A stretch of DNA of 64,000 bases from Sepioteuthis lessoniana (Eukaryota > Mollusca > Cephalopoda > Myopsida > Loliginidae), in the NCBI GenBank assembly GCA_963585895.1, contig OY757939.1:29591731-29655730 (forward strand), written 5' to 3'. The notes beneath the pieces are model-generated. The model did not search any database. It was given only the letters and a program-made list of their open reading frames with translations, and had not been told where the DNA came from. Of the stretch, positions 34,390 through 45,899 are shown one piece after another. Each line of letters starts with the position of its first letter. Positions within the stretch are counted from its first letter, which is position 1. A program made the translations under genes and the position numbers.

Positions 34390-34980
34390 CAAGTGGAACT
34401 AAATCCTGTGGGAATATTTGATTTAAACAATTTTCTTTGGTGGCCAATTTTTACTTTCGGGGAGAACTTTTTGTGCAAACAAATTTTTTTTTTTTTTTTT
34501 TTTTTTTTACTGGTGAGAACTTTTGATTCAAATAATTTTTTGGTCAAAGCAAACGCTTCAAAAAATTTTTTTTCTTTTGGTGCAAACAATCTTTTTCTTT
34601 TGAAGATAACTTTTTGTGCAAACAATTTTAGTGCAAAGAAAATTTTTCTTTTCGTAAGAAATTTTGGTTCAAAGAAAAATTATCACCAAATTTTTTTATT
34701 TGTTTGAATCAAAATATTTCCCAAAAGATAAAAAATTTTGCACCTAAAAAACTTTTTAAAACTTTTAGTGCAAAAAATTTCCCACAAAAAGAAAAAAATT
34801 GTTTAAAGTAAAAGTAAAAAAATCAAAAGAAAAAAAATGTGTGAATCAAAAGTTCTCACCAGAAGATAAAATCAATTTGACTCAAATAATTTTTCACAAA
34901 AACAAAAAATTTTTTGAATCAATTTAATTCAAATAATTTTTCACGAAAAGAAAAAAAATTATCATTTTTCCCTAATGATA
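34390..34980. repeat. A/T-rich ~34-bp minisatellite, two opposed halves
   Basis: Units such as TTTTCTTTTGGTGAGAAC and TTTGATTCAAACAA run forward to about 34680. The complementary form (AATTGTTTGAATC, GTTCTCACCAAAAG) continues to about 34980. Translated frames across it are low-complexity shadows. Confidence 0.8.
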
Positions 34981-36620
34981 ACATTTTTTTTTTCTTTTCT
35001 TATCTAAGATAGATGACAGAACACGAATCCAACAATATCTGGATAAATCGTTCGAAAGGGATGGTCAAGACGCAAGTTGGAGAAGATCAAAATCTAATCC
35101 TAATTTCACAGTGGAAACCATTGTTAACATCAGAAGGGGACAGGTAACAACTCCGGTCTCAACTTAGCCACTACCATCGAGTAAATTCATTCATTAAGAT
35201 CTAATAGCACCATCGAGGATGTAGCTTTAAAAATACCAAAGGCTGATGAACTAAGATGGAAAGTGAGACAAGCACTTGAGAAATCAAAGCCTCTACAGGA
35301 TGATAACAGTATCAGCTGGGTAGCTGACAGAGGTAAAACCAGAAGCTAAACTTGCAGACTTGATTGGCGATGGTAGTTTTGTAGAGTAAAGACGGAAAGG
35401 AAGCTGTCACAGATCCTTGGTAAGAATAAAGATCTCATACCACAAACAAAACACAGACAACTAATTCAACAATCCTTTAAGCTTCCAAAAATTCATCAGG
35501 TTGAGATCGAGGTTCAGCATTGGGTCGCTTCCTTGTGGAGATCCTAATCATATGTTGAGAACTCTTCCCCCATTCAGTAAGACTCCTATTAGGGTAGACC
35601 CCCAGTTTGGATGTAGTGATTCTGTTAACCAATGGCTGCTGTAGATGTATAGTCAACATTTCCAGGTAGCCATAATCGGGTACATATTCATTCTCTGGCC
35701 TCATCAGGAAGATGTTCAGATATTACGTGAACTCAATCCGATGTTGATACAATCCAATGTGAACTCAATTACGTGAACTCAATCCGATGTATTAGTAACA
35801 TAAACAGTTAGGTGTACCACCTTCACCTGACAGTACTTAAATTTCAACTCCTATCATCACGTTGCTTAACAAAATCAAGAAAAAACCATTTGTAGCGACA
35901 CTGATGAAAGAAAAAATGGATGTTGTGGATGAGACACAACCTCCATTGTAAAAACTACCCAATGCGCATAACATTAGAGGATACACGAAAACTCACCACG
36001 GTATGTCAGAAAGGATCCAAAAGTCCATATGAAATCAGGATAAGTGATACCTCTTCCGGGTCAAGCCACCGACATGATCAAGAACTCCATCCCTTGCACT
36101 TCTGGTAAAAAGCAAGGCAAGTTGGGTATATTCGATCTATGGAAAGAAAAGGGAAACCATCTGCCTTTGGCAGGGTTAGGGTTAGTTGATATGATTGAGA
36201 GGAATATGTTCGGCTACAAATCACCTACAAATAAAGAGTTGAACCCAATATGGGAACCGATAAAAACTAGATGAAAAAAAAATCTGAGTATGACCACAGG
36301 TAAAAAATCATACATAAGAACTTTATAAAACCCAAAAACTGCCTGGACAATTCAGGCAACCCATGTGGAGTCCGAGTGGGTTGCTTGTTCTGATTCCGTT
36401 AGCCATAACCAGGTACAAGTATTCCTGCAGTCAGGATTGAACCTGCAGCCTTCAGTTTATTGTCTCCATACTTCGAAGTTCCGTGAAGGTTCCCAAGTTC
36501 GACAAACACCTGAAGAAGGTTGGAGGACATATCGGCCAAAATAATATGGAAATAATAATAATGGTGAAGACAATAGTCCTTTATGATAAAATCACGCATC
36601 GTCTCAGAAATTTAGACAAC
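34981..36620. other. Unclassified repeat-like block between minisatellites
   Basis: Less A/T-rich than its flanks. Readable fragments include DDRTRIQQYLDKSFERDGQD and DELRWKVRQALEKSK on the plus strand near 35000-35300, broken by stops. The 3' part (36360-36545) has GTTAGCCATAACCAGGTACA and CACCTGAAGAAGGTTGGAGG, a type of sequence common in animal retroelement untranslated ends. No RT or transposase motif is seen, so I leave it unnamed. Confidence 0.35.
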
Positions 36621-36624
36621 TAGG

Positions 36625-38475
36625 AAAATAATTATTTGAATCAAAACCTCTCACCAAACGAAAAAAAATTGCACTAAAACTTAAGAACGTTGAGAAAACT
36701 TTCTTTTTGTTTATAAGAAAACTTTTAATGCAAATGATTTTCTATTTTGGTGAGAACACTTTTTTCAAAATTTTTTTTCTTTTGGTTTTAACTTTTGGTG
36801 TAAATAATTTTTTTCTTTAGGTGAGAAATTTGACTCAACAAATTTTTTCATTCAAACAAGATATTTCTTTTTGTGAGAAGTTTTGTTGCAAACAATTTTT
36901 TCTTTTGCTTTGAACAATTCAAACAATTTTTTCATTTGGTGCAAACAATTTTTTCTATTTTGTACAATTTTTTTCTCTTTTTATTTGTTTCAAACAATTT
37001 TTACTTTTGGTGAGATATTTTTATGCAAACAATTTTATTCTTTGGTGAGAAGTTTTCATTCAAACAAATATTTCTTTTGGTGAGAACTTTTCATTCAAGC
37101 AAAATTTCTCCCAAAAAGAGAAAAAAAATTGATTTAAAATTCTCACCAACAGAAAAAATTGTGTACTCCAAATTCTTCACCAAAAGAAAAAATTGTTTAA
37201 ATAAAAAAAAAGAGAAAAAATGTTTGATTCAAACATTCAAACCAAAAGAAAAAAATTATGTGAATCAAAAGTTCTCCATAAAAGAAAAAAATTGTTTAGA
37301 TAAAAAGTTCTCCCATAAAGAAAAACATTGTTTGAATGAAAAGTTCTCCCTAAGAGAAAAAAATTGTTTGAATTTTGATTCAAACAATTTTTTCTCCCCA
37401 AAAGAAAAACATTGTTTGAATGAAAAGTTCACCCCAAAATAAAAAATTGTTTGCAGCAAAAGGTCGTAAGCGAAAAAAAAAATTGTTTAAATAAAAAGAT
37501 CTCTCCGAAAGAAAAAGAGTGTTCGAATAAAAAATTCTCACGAAATAAAAAGTCAAACAATTTTTTGAAAAATTGTTTGAATTAGAATTTCTTCCCAAAT
37601 AAAAAAAATCGTTTGAAATCAAAAGGAAATAAAAAGAAAAAAAAAATTTTGATTCGAATTTTTTGATTTGAAAATGAAAAAAATGATTGCACTAAAAGTA
37701 CTTACGAAAACAAAAAATTGTTTGAATCAAATTTTTGGAATCCAAAGTTCACAATCAAAAGTAAAAATTGTACTCACCAAAAAAAAAAAATTTCTATCAA
37801 AAGTAAAAATTGTTTGAATCTTGCGAAAAAAACCGGTTTGAATCAAAAGTTCATGCCAAAAGAAAACAACTGTTAGAAACAAAACTGTTGTAGCCAAAAT
37901 AATAAAAGGAAAAACAAAGTTTTAATAAAACGATCGCTCCAAAAGAAAAAAATTGCTTGAATCCAAAGTTTTAACAAAAAGAAAAAAAAAATGAAAAAAA
38001 ATTATTTTTTAAAGAGACCTTTTGATTCAAACAAGGTCTCAATAAAAAAAAATTGTTTTAATTAAATGTTCTAAACAAAAGAAAAAATTATTTGAAGCCA
38101 AAAGAAAATTGATCTCACCAAAAGAAAAATATTTTTGACACCAAAACTTCTCACACAAACAAGAAAAAAAATTCTTTAAATCAAATGTTCTTACGGAAAT
38201 GAATTGTTAGCACTAAAAGAAAAAATTGTTTGAAACTAAAGTTCAACGCAAAAGAAAAAATATTTGTATTGAAAATGCTAACCAAAAGAAAAAAATTCTT
38301 TGCAGTAAAATTTCTCAACAAAAGAAAAAAATTGAATCAAAATTTCTAAAAAATAATTTTTGAATCAAATGTTCTCTCCAAATGAAATAATTCTTAGAAA
38401 AAGTTTTCACTCAAAGAAAAAATGATCGCACCAAAAGAAGAAAATTTTTTGATCAAAAATTCTCTAACTTTTCAT
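36625..38475. repeat. A/T-rich ~34-bp minisatellite, inverted arms
   Basis: Reverse-type units at 36625-36715, forward-type (TTTTTCTTTTGGTGAGAA and TTCAAACAATTTTT) at 36715-37105, then about 1.3 kb of the reverse type (AAAATTGTTTGAATC, AAAGTTCTCACCAAAAG) to 38475. The opposed arms could fold into a long imperfect hairpin. The 139-codon frame 37023-37442 is a repeating KEKNCLNEKFS-like translation of the array, not a gene. Confidence 0.85.
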
Positions 38476-38479
38476 AAAA

Positions 38480-39430
38480 AGAAAAATGTGTTCTTACCAA
38501 ATTTACATATCTATGACAAAAATGACATTTACAATGTTATTTTCCTATATTTATATTTCCGTACAGGACTTTCAATTTTCACTGAAAAACGTATAAAAAT
38601 ATACCTAAAATGACTATTCTATTTTGACTAATTTTGCAGTATGAATTTTGGATATATATACATATCGTATATATCACACACACACAATTATGATAAAAAT
38701 GAACTTGGCAATGTAATTTTATTCGATTTACATTTCCGTACATGACTTTCAATTTCCCCTAAAAACATGAAAAAATATAGCTCAAATAGTTATTATTTCT
38801 CGAGTAAGTAAAAATTTTTTGCTTATAAGCATAAATTTCAGTGCTTTCCGAATTAAGTAAAAAATCGAGTAAAAGTAAGCATTTTAGCTATATTTACAAC
38901 ATATGTTATTGTTTTTAGTTTACATATGCATAACAAAAATGATATTATTTACAAGATTACAATTACGTACACGATGTTAAATTTTTCATAAATAACATGA
39001 AAATATAACTCAAATTTCTCGATTTTTTGTGTACTTTCCTCAATGGTTTTTGTATTACTAACGTATTACCAGATACACATACACATATTTATGACAAAAA
39101 TGACATTTGCAATGTTTTTTTATTTGATTAACGTTTTTTAGATTTTTCTCTAATTTTAGGAATTATATGCATTTTTCTCAAAGGTCAAAGTAAAATGTCT
39201 ATGTGGTGTGCATATTTTTGACAAAAATGACAAAAATATAGCTAAAATTTTAGCAAGTAAAAATTCCAGTGTTTTTCTCAAAGGTTTTAGTATTACTAAC
39301 GCCGATAATGTGTGTTCACTAATATGCTTTATACAAATTGGCATTTGCATTTATGACGAAAATGACATTTTCAAATGTTGTCGGTTATGACAACCGACAA
39401 CATTTGAAAATGTCATTTTCTGCATAAATG
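38480..39430 (-). repeat. Satellite 190/390 family, old inverted block
   Basis: Diverged units with TATGACAAAAATGACATTTA followed by CAATGTTATTTT, a CTTTCAATTTTCACT-like stretch and CATAAATTTCAGTG. These are the reverse complement of the satellite that fills 46920-64000. Repeat starts near 38506, 38689, 38928, 39088 and 39350 give a spacing near 160-260 bp. Confidence 0.7.
39348..39430. repeat. Long short-loop inverted repeat (39-bp arms)
   Basis: The inner 29 bp of each arm (39358-39386 and 39392-39420) are perfectly complementary around an ATGAC loop. Pairing extends to 39 bp with two mismatches. It sits at the end of the old satellite block. Confidence 0.95.
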
Positions 39431-39719
39431 AAGAAAAAGTATACACGAAATGAATTTATATAATCTGCTGCAAGTATTTATATAGAATAGCATCGAACTC
39501 TCCTCTTCAACTGGAATTTGCAAAAAAGCTTTTCGAGAAAAATTTCCTGTCGCTGTGCCACCCAAATATGTATTCTGGACAAGGAAGTGGGAAATTCTGC
39601 ACTTCACTCTTTCGGTGGATTTGAACGAAAGATTAACAATAACACGAACACATCTGTTGTGGGAAACATTTTCTTCTTCTTTGTCAGGTGCATCTATATT
39701 TTCCCTCGATAAAATTCCC

Positions 39720-41300
39720 ATGGAGAAGAGAAGCCATTTGCGCTTCATTCGGATTCTTCGAATTCAATGTTCTTTCAAACGAAATTCTTTCCAGGCCTTT
39801 CAAAGGTTCATAGATGAAGTTCTTCATGGTCTTTCCCTACATTGACAGCAAACTTCTAAGTAACATCAACAACACATCCAAGAGACGTCTTGATTACTTT
39901 GTGCTCAAAAATGCACTTTCGGTGAATTCTTGACAAATTGACAAAACAGGACTCCTAAAAGCGATGATATATTAGCTAAGGAGATTTGTCGGCCTCGTCA
40001 ATTACTACATCCCAAAATGCTCATTCGTACCAGGACATAAGTTTGAACGAGAGAGCCGTAAAAGCATTCAAGACTGCTAAACAATCTATTGCAAATTACA
40101 CAAAATTAAATTACCCCTTCAATACTGATTTTGTCAACATGCATCTGACTTCGCCATTGATGTTTGTGCTACAACAATCAGCAAAAGGTTATTTTCTTTT
40201 TCTCCGTGAAAATAAAAGATACGGAAAAGTGATATTAATACGTGAAATTTTGGTAATCTATCTCGCCATCAGATATTTTCGTCGTTTTTAGAATGTAGCA
40301 TAGTTAACATAGACATTAGTGAGTTTGTGCGCAGGGACAATCAGGAAATCTTTGCAACGAGAGACCCTAAAACTATCAAACAAATATTTCATAGTCGAAA
40401 AAAATAAATTTGAAATATTTGCCTGATAGTTTTAGGGTCACTCGTTGCAAAGCCTATATAGAAACAATGAACGGCAAAAGACAAGACACCGTCATCCAAG
40501 CCATCCATGGTGTGGCGGAAAGAATAAACTAAGCAAAATTCCACACTCTGCACGTCAATCGAGTTGAACTATTTACTAGCACACATGGATAGCATCATCC
40601 TCAGAACTGACTGAAGCACGACAAAACAGAGTTGCCAAATTAGCTCATACCAGGCACCAAGGCATTGTGAAAACCATGCTTCTCCTCTGAGAAAAGGTCT
40701 GGTTCAAAAATATGCAGCCCCAAGTGAAAGAAAAAATCAAGAACTGCCACACCTGCCAGATCAGTACCCACAAACCGGCAAGAAAGCCACTGAAAATGCC
40801 CCCACTTACAAGTAGTGGACACCTCCTAAATGGAAAGTACCTTCTTGTCACAGACTCATGCTATGTTGTTGCCGACATCTCAACAATATCAGTCTGGACA
40901 AGTTATTCAAAGATTTTGGCGTGCCAGTCTCACTGAAAACGGACAAGAGCCACGAATTCAAAACCTCCCATCGCATGATTTAGACACAGGAAAATAAAAC
41001 CTCTGTGGCCCCGGGCATTGCTGAAACGTACGCACCGTAAAAGTCCATCAAAGCTGCTCTAAACAAAGGTTTAAGCTTGAAGCAGGAATTATTCAAATTC
41101 CTGCTGGACAATACCACATTGCATCACTGGCCTTAATCCTATTCGGCCTGTACCACCCATTGAGGAAGACCCTAGCATTAGGGAGCACGACACCGAAGGA
41201 ATATGCTGACAGAAAAGTGTACATGAAACCCAATAATCTCAGGGTGGGTGATACAGTCATTGTAAAAAGCGACATCAATGATCAGAAAAAGGGATCCATG
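39720..41300 (+). pseudogene. Ty3/gypsy pol relic, lineage C
   Basis: A degenerate plus-strand pol. An RT piece has FGFFEFNVLS and FQAFQRFIDEVLHGL (about 39748-39835). An RNase H approach has LNERAVKAFKTAKQSIANYT and, shifted, ASDFAIDV (40040-40170), then REILVIYLAIRYFRRF (40235-40290). Integrase has RVAKLAHTRHQGIVKT (40630-40675), KEKIKNCHTCQISTHKPARK (40735-40785) and HRKIKPLWPRA. The C-terminal end is NNLRVGDTVIVKSDINDQ (41230-41283). Many stops and deletions; two short-loop inverted repeats interrupt it. No LTRs found. Confidence 0.75.
40350..40452. repeat. Inverted repeat (42-bp arms, 19-base loop)
   Basis: Arms 40350-40391 and 40411-40452 match at about 39 of 42 positions. It lies between the RNase H and integrase remnants of gypsy lineage C. 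Confidence 0.92.
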
Positions 41301-41335
41301 ATCAGGTGATCATGGATCCCTTTTTCTGGTCATTG
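41276..41335. repeat. Inverted repeat (29-bp arms, 2-base loop)
   Basis: Arms 41276-41304 and 41307-41335 pair at 28 of 29 positions around GG. The left arm is part of the integrase C-terminal coding relic, so the right arm looks like an inverted copy. The TTTTTCTGGTCATTGGG end is repeated again near 41380. Confidence 0.93.
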
Positions 41336-41393
41336 GGTTAGGTTGGTAAGGTGTGAGAGAGCCTTTGAGGTGTGGTCGCTTTTTCTGGTCATT

Positions 41394-41479
41394 GGGGTAA
41401 CCAAAATTACCCACACGGAGTAACCAAAATTACCCACACGGGGTAACCAAAATTACCCACACGGGGTAACCAAAATTAC
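41394..41479 (+). repeat. 23-bp minisatellite
   Basis: About 3.7 tandem units of GGGGTAACCAAAATTACCCA plus CAC. Confidence 0.95.
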
Positions 41480-42284
41480 AAGAAATTAAAAAAAATTTCT
41501 AAGCCAACAACAAATCCTATCACATAACCTACTAGATTACTCCTCATCCGTAGATGATAAGCGACAACACCACCAGACAACAAAGCACATGGCGTTCAGG
41601 CAGAACAAGACAGCCACACAAAAGATTTAACAAAAAAAAAAAATACCCGTACAAAATATTTTGAATCATTGTCATTTATTCATTTCTTTCAGGTGAATGA
41701 AAGAAACAGATGTCTCCTCCTACATAAAGTCCCGAGCCATCGGTTCAAGAACTCCATCCACTTCAGAGACTGAATGAACTCTTTCCTCAAATAATTATTA
41801 TTATTACCATTGTCGTTGTTGTTATCATTATAAAAAAAAACATCGTAATATTCTAACTAACCTCTGGTGCCAAAGGGGTTACAGCCCCCATTACACCCGG
41901 GGATTTCGTTGTAAAGGGATACCAGGCATAGCAGTAGATGTTCGTCTTCCCTCTGTCTTTGATCATCATCCATCCAATACCTTGAAAGTATCGATTACCG
42001 ATACATATTATAATCTGAACCAGATAGAATCATGGCCGAAATTGTGAAGGACGGCGGTACATTAGTAGTGAAGTGTCGTAGAATCGTTAAGGTTACAAGG
42101 ATCGTGTATCACGATCCTTGACATGGGAACATTAATTGTTCCCATGGTAAGGATCGTGTTACACATGTGCTTTTCTTTTGTAAATTAGATCCAAACCAAG
42201 CGTGCTATATTTTTCGAAGCAAAATATCTCGGGGGTTTTGGGTTTTTTTTTTGGTTTTTTTTTCAATAGTTTTAGCATTCAAAA
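41480..42284. other. No gene seen; contains small palindromes
   Basis: Two adjacent hairpins lie at 42096-42120 (11-bp arms, TAT loop) and 42122-42146 (10-bp arms). The AAGGATCGTG motif recurs just after. Otherwise nothing recognised. Confidence 0.6.
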
Positions 42285-42560
42285 GGTTCCTGTGATATAT
42301 TCATGATAAAAATACTATTTACAATATTATTTTTAGAGATTTATATAACTTTTTTTTATAATTTTGTCAATGAATTAAAATGTACCTAACATTCGTAATT
42401 TTAATACAATTATCAAATAGTTTTAACATATATCAGGTTCAGCACATATCTCTGGTTTCATTATTGCTACTTTGCAACGTCTTTTATGAAAAAACTTTTT
42501 GCAATATTTTACATGTTTTACATACACAGAGACTGGTTTTTAAATTTTGTGAATTTGAGT
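42285..42560 (-). repeat. Satellite 190/390 family, eroded fragment
   Basis: Contains ATGATAAAAATACTATTTAC and CAATATTATTTT-type sequence like 38480-39430. Assignment is tentative. Confidence 0.4.
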
Positions 42561-42564
42561 CATA

Positions 42565-42735
42565 ACACGGCTAGTTAACCAATGGCCCGGGAGACCTGGA
42601 TTCAATTTAAAAATGGTACTTTATACCTCCTTTGCACAGAGGTATGTAAAGTGAAGCAATTCAGGAAAATGAGTAGTTCCCTCCCTTGGTGTAGTAGCTA
42701 TTTAAAAGGGAGACAACTACGCTCGCCAACTTTAC
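42565..42735 (+). mobile_element. tRNA-derived SINE, copy 4 (partial)
   Basis: Same family as 9091-9342: GTTAACCAATGGCCCGGGAG, then CTGGATTCAA in the box B region (decayed), and TAGTAGCTATTTAAAAGGG. Confidence 0.65.
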
Positions 42736-42764
42736 ATTGTATCCTCATTAAAATTACAATGCAC

Positions 42765-42860
42765 AAATTACAAATTACAGTTTACTGATTACAAATTACA
42801 TAGTTTACTGATTACAAATTACGTAGTTTACTGATTACAAATAACATAGTTTACTGATTA
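42765..42860 (+). repeat. 23-bp minisatellite
   Basis: Four units of TTTACTGATTACAAATTACA plus TAG, the last one incomplete. Confidence 0.95.
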
Positions 42861-42894
42861 AAAGGACAAACCATAAATTGGGGAGGAGATCTAC

Positions 42895-44125
42895 AATTCA
42901 CTGATAAGCTCTGAAATCTTCGCCAAGGAACAGAAGGGGTTTCGTAAGAAAACAGTGGCACAGGAGAACTACTACATATCGATCAAAACATCCTTCACAT
43001 GAATAAAACGAGATGGAAAAATCTAGCTAGGGTCTGTATTGACTGCAAAAAGCTTACGATATGGTCCCCGAAAGCTGGATACAACTCTGACGTAGAACCT
43101 TTGCCGCTGGCCATTCTGTATCTCATCTACTCTGGCGGTTTTTGCCGAAATAAAATCACACAGGCTCCATTTGTTGAGGTGAAGGAACCAGCGCTATTTG
43201 CCACGTTGTGAATTCTTGATCCGAACGGTCCTATTGTGGGAGTTGATTAGGCTGGGTCCCACACCGAAAGGAATCATTATTTACGAAAAAAATAGTTCTT
43301 GTCGCAACCACAATGACGCAAAAAGATTCCTGTAAAATAAAACCTTTATCGCAACCACAAAGACACAAAAAAATCCCCTATCTCACCACAAAAGAAATTA
43401 CAGAAATGCGTAGATTACAAAAAACCCAATCTTTCGGTCGAAAGGGAAAAGTTGAAATGAGTCGGATTCGGATCTTGGTTACAGACTCATTGACTTCGTG
43501 GTTTGTTTACTCGGCTTTGTTGACAAAATTATCTGGATTCGCGAAAAATTCTATTTCCATCTCTTGGTTCTGATTGGACCAGCCAGATTCAACCAGTCGT
43601 TTTCGTAGCGTTTTCTCCTCTGCCGAATATGGAGTAATTTTTGGTCTCGCCCAAGCATTTTTGCATAATCTTTGAAACTTTGCAGGTGACTGTGGTACTA
43701 AAAATTAATTTGGATTCCCTGCTGAGTTTTCCGCAGCCAGCAACTACTTGGGTTAGGCAAAACCTTGTCTCGGACCTTGGGTCTGGATTTCGTTCTCAGA
43801 CAACCCAAAATCCCATTCACTTAACGAGATGAACAAACAAGAAAACTTATGACCATACATAAGATGACGTTAACGGAGAGGAAGAGTACTTGCCAGCATT
43901 GAAGACAGAATCGACACAACGACTCGAAGACTACGTAGAAAAGCGCGGAGGAAAACTGATTACTATACTGATGATCAGCAGAATAGCCAGAAAACAATGT
44001 GGGAAGAAAAATAACCGTGTTTTAAGCGATAACAAGCGACATTTCACTCGAGGAAACGTAGATGTAGCTAAGAAAGAAAAACCTAAAGCGAAAGTCGTAG
44101 GGATCTACATCATCGAAATTTTCCG
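42895..44125 (+). pseudogene. LINE reverse transcriptase and C-terminal relic
   Basis: Starts with EQKGFRKKTVAQENYYIS (about 42930-42975). Next is KTRWKNLARVCIDCKK running into, in another frame, YDMVPESW, the RT motif region of a LINE (42999-43090). Much of the palm is eroded. The distal part has ALKTESTQRLEDYVEKRGGK (about 43893-43952) and a KxMWEEK-like block near 43990. These belong to the family seen at 23061-23405 and 9470-9760. Frames are broken many times. An inverted repeat (44089-44143) overlaps its end. Confidence 0.65.
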
Positions 44126-44143
44126 TAGATCCCTAAGACTTCG
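44089..44143. repeat. Inverted repeat (20-bp arms)
   Basis: CGAAAGTCGTAGGGATCTAC (44089-44108) opposes GTAGATCCCTAAGACTTCG (44125-44143) with one mismatch and one bulge. From 44144 to 44627 I see nothing else recognised. Confidence 0.85.
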
Positions 44144-44627
44144 TCGTAGTAGTGTACTTTCAACACCATGAATGGGCGTGGTGCTACTTAAGTTTATACG
44201 ACGCTGGTCTCTGTCTTTTCTTCATAGGGTCTCGTATTCGAACTATGATTCTTTATTTTAATAATTCCAGTTCCCTTGTGCACCGTCTATCGAATAAGAA
44301 TTTTTGTTTTGTCTGTCTGTCCCTTTCTTTGAGGCTTATGTTGATATTTCTTGTTAGCTCTGGAGGGTTTTTTCTTCATTTTCTAGCCTTCAACATTTTT
44401 GCAGGAGATAATCCGTGTTCACTTGCTGTAGTCCCATGTAGTTTTTGCATTTTCTGAGGATGTTTTTTTATAGTTTTTTTTCCACCAGTCCATTGTGGTT
44501 GATTGATTGTGGTTGTTCTTTTGAAATTTATAATCCAGCTACACTGTTAGATGTTCAGATTACATATCCTGTCTATGAAGAGAGTCAAAAAGAGATATGC
44601 CCTGGACCTGAACACCAACTTCCAACT

Positions 44628-45270
44628 GGAAGTCCTCTTGTGTGAGCGTGTCAATGACCTTCGTCACAGCCTCTTTCATCTCCTCAGTTGTCTTATAACA
44701 ACAGCCTTTGAGCTTAAGGAAATAACCAAAAGTCACTGGGAGCAAGGTCTGCACGAGGCTGAGGGAATGTCTTGATGCCCATCTTGCTCACAAACTATTG
44801 TCTGTGACAAGGATGGAGTTTTGGATTGGTGGAAATGCCACTGACCCGATTTGAAGAGTTGCTGACCTCTTCCGACGGAATCTCTTCCTTGGCCAAGGTT
44901 GATTACCTTGCCCAATCAACTCCTCCCACACACTCCCCGCCCTCCTTGAATCTATTATGCCACTCAAAAACTCATGCTCGATTCATGCAAGATGCTCCAA
45001 AAGCAGTCTGAAGTATTCCATACGTTTCTATCACATTTTTTCCAAGTCTAAAACAGAATTTTATTACATATCGATCTTCTAAAGTGTTTTCACGTCCAGA
45101 TTGTAATTTTGAAATTTACCAGCTGTCACAATCAAGCTTTAAACCTGAAATCATAAAACTTGGTCCGTCATCTCATAAGATATAAAAATATAATACCATA
45201 CTGAATTTTCATGAGTTTACGACAATTTTAAATGCCTATACAAAAAACTCTAAAATCTTATTGAATGCCC
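44628..45270 (-). mobile_element. Mariner-family element, copy 4, truncated and deleted
   Basis: The minus-strand 5' end is intact (reverse of TCTTATTGAATGCCC next to TA at 45271). The 3' end is missing: similarity begins at GGAAGTCCTCTTGTGTGAGC. Fragments of the same transposase are visible, e.g. KVIDTLTQEDF and KLKGCCYKTTEEMKEA. The internal junction differs from copies 1-3: no telomere-like repeat, and instead a small hairpin GGCCAAGGT/ACCTTGCC near 44893-44915. Confidence 0.8.
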
Positions 45271-45384
45271 TACCTACTTTAAACCGAATCCTCGTTTTGT
45301 TTTTGATGCTGATTTAAGTAATTAAAACAACATCAAAAACAAGTTAACAAGGATTCGGTTTAAAGTAGGTAGGGCATTCAATAA
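45258..45384. repeat. Inverted repeat spanning a mariner end (about 51-bp arms)
   Basis: The left arm 45258-45308 contains the last bases of the mariner terminal repeat plus flank. The right arm 45331-45384 repeats both in inverted order. The outer 35 bp pair perfectly and the loop is 22 bases. Confidence 0.95.
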
Positions 45385-45399
45385 CTTATTTATGATGTT

Positions 45400-45835
45400 G
45401 TTTTAAATAAAAACATGTTATTTCAAAGAAAATCCTCATTATCATGGTATTTCAAACTAAATCTTCATCATTAAAATCAAATTATATCAAACAAAATCCT
45501 TATCATCAAGTTACTTAAAACCAAATCTTCATGATCAAAATCATTTGGGTTATTTCAACCCAAATCCAAATCAGCAAATTCTTAAGACCAAATCTTAATT
45601 CTCACAAAGTACATAAAACCAAATTCTTCATCTTCAAAATCAAGTTATTGCAAACCAAATCCTCATCATCAACTTCCTTAAAACCAAATGATCTTCCCTA
45701 TCATCAAGTTATTTCAAACCAAATCCTCATCATCAAGTTACTTATAACCAAATTTTTATCCACATCATTAAGTTCCTTATCATCAAGTTACTTAAAACTT
45801 ATCATCAAAATTTTAAACAAATTGAAACGAGTTGA
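45400..45835 (+). repeat. A/T-rich ~32-38-bp minisatellite
   Basis: Loose tandem units built on AAACCAAATCCTCATCATCA and AAGTTATTTC. The 107-codon frame at 45531-45854 is its translation. Confidence 0.8.
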
Positions 45836-45899
45836 CAAGACAGGTATTCCTTAACAAGGATTTATTTAACAAAACATTCCCAAAGAATAATGCTGGGCA

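Noticed and set aside
37023..37442. 139-codon lysine-rich frame with KEKNCLNEKFS-like repeats
   Set aside because: It is the translation of a tandem minisatellite whose unit happens to keep frame locally.
45400..45835. CRISPR-like array
   Set aside because: Units are irregular and lack unique spacers; it is an A/T-rich minisatellite in a eukaryotic genome.
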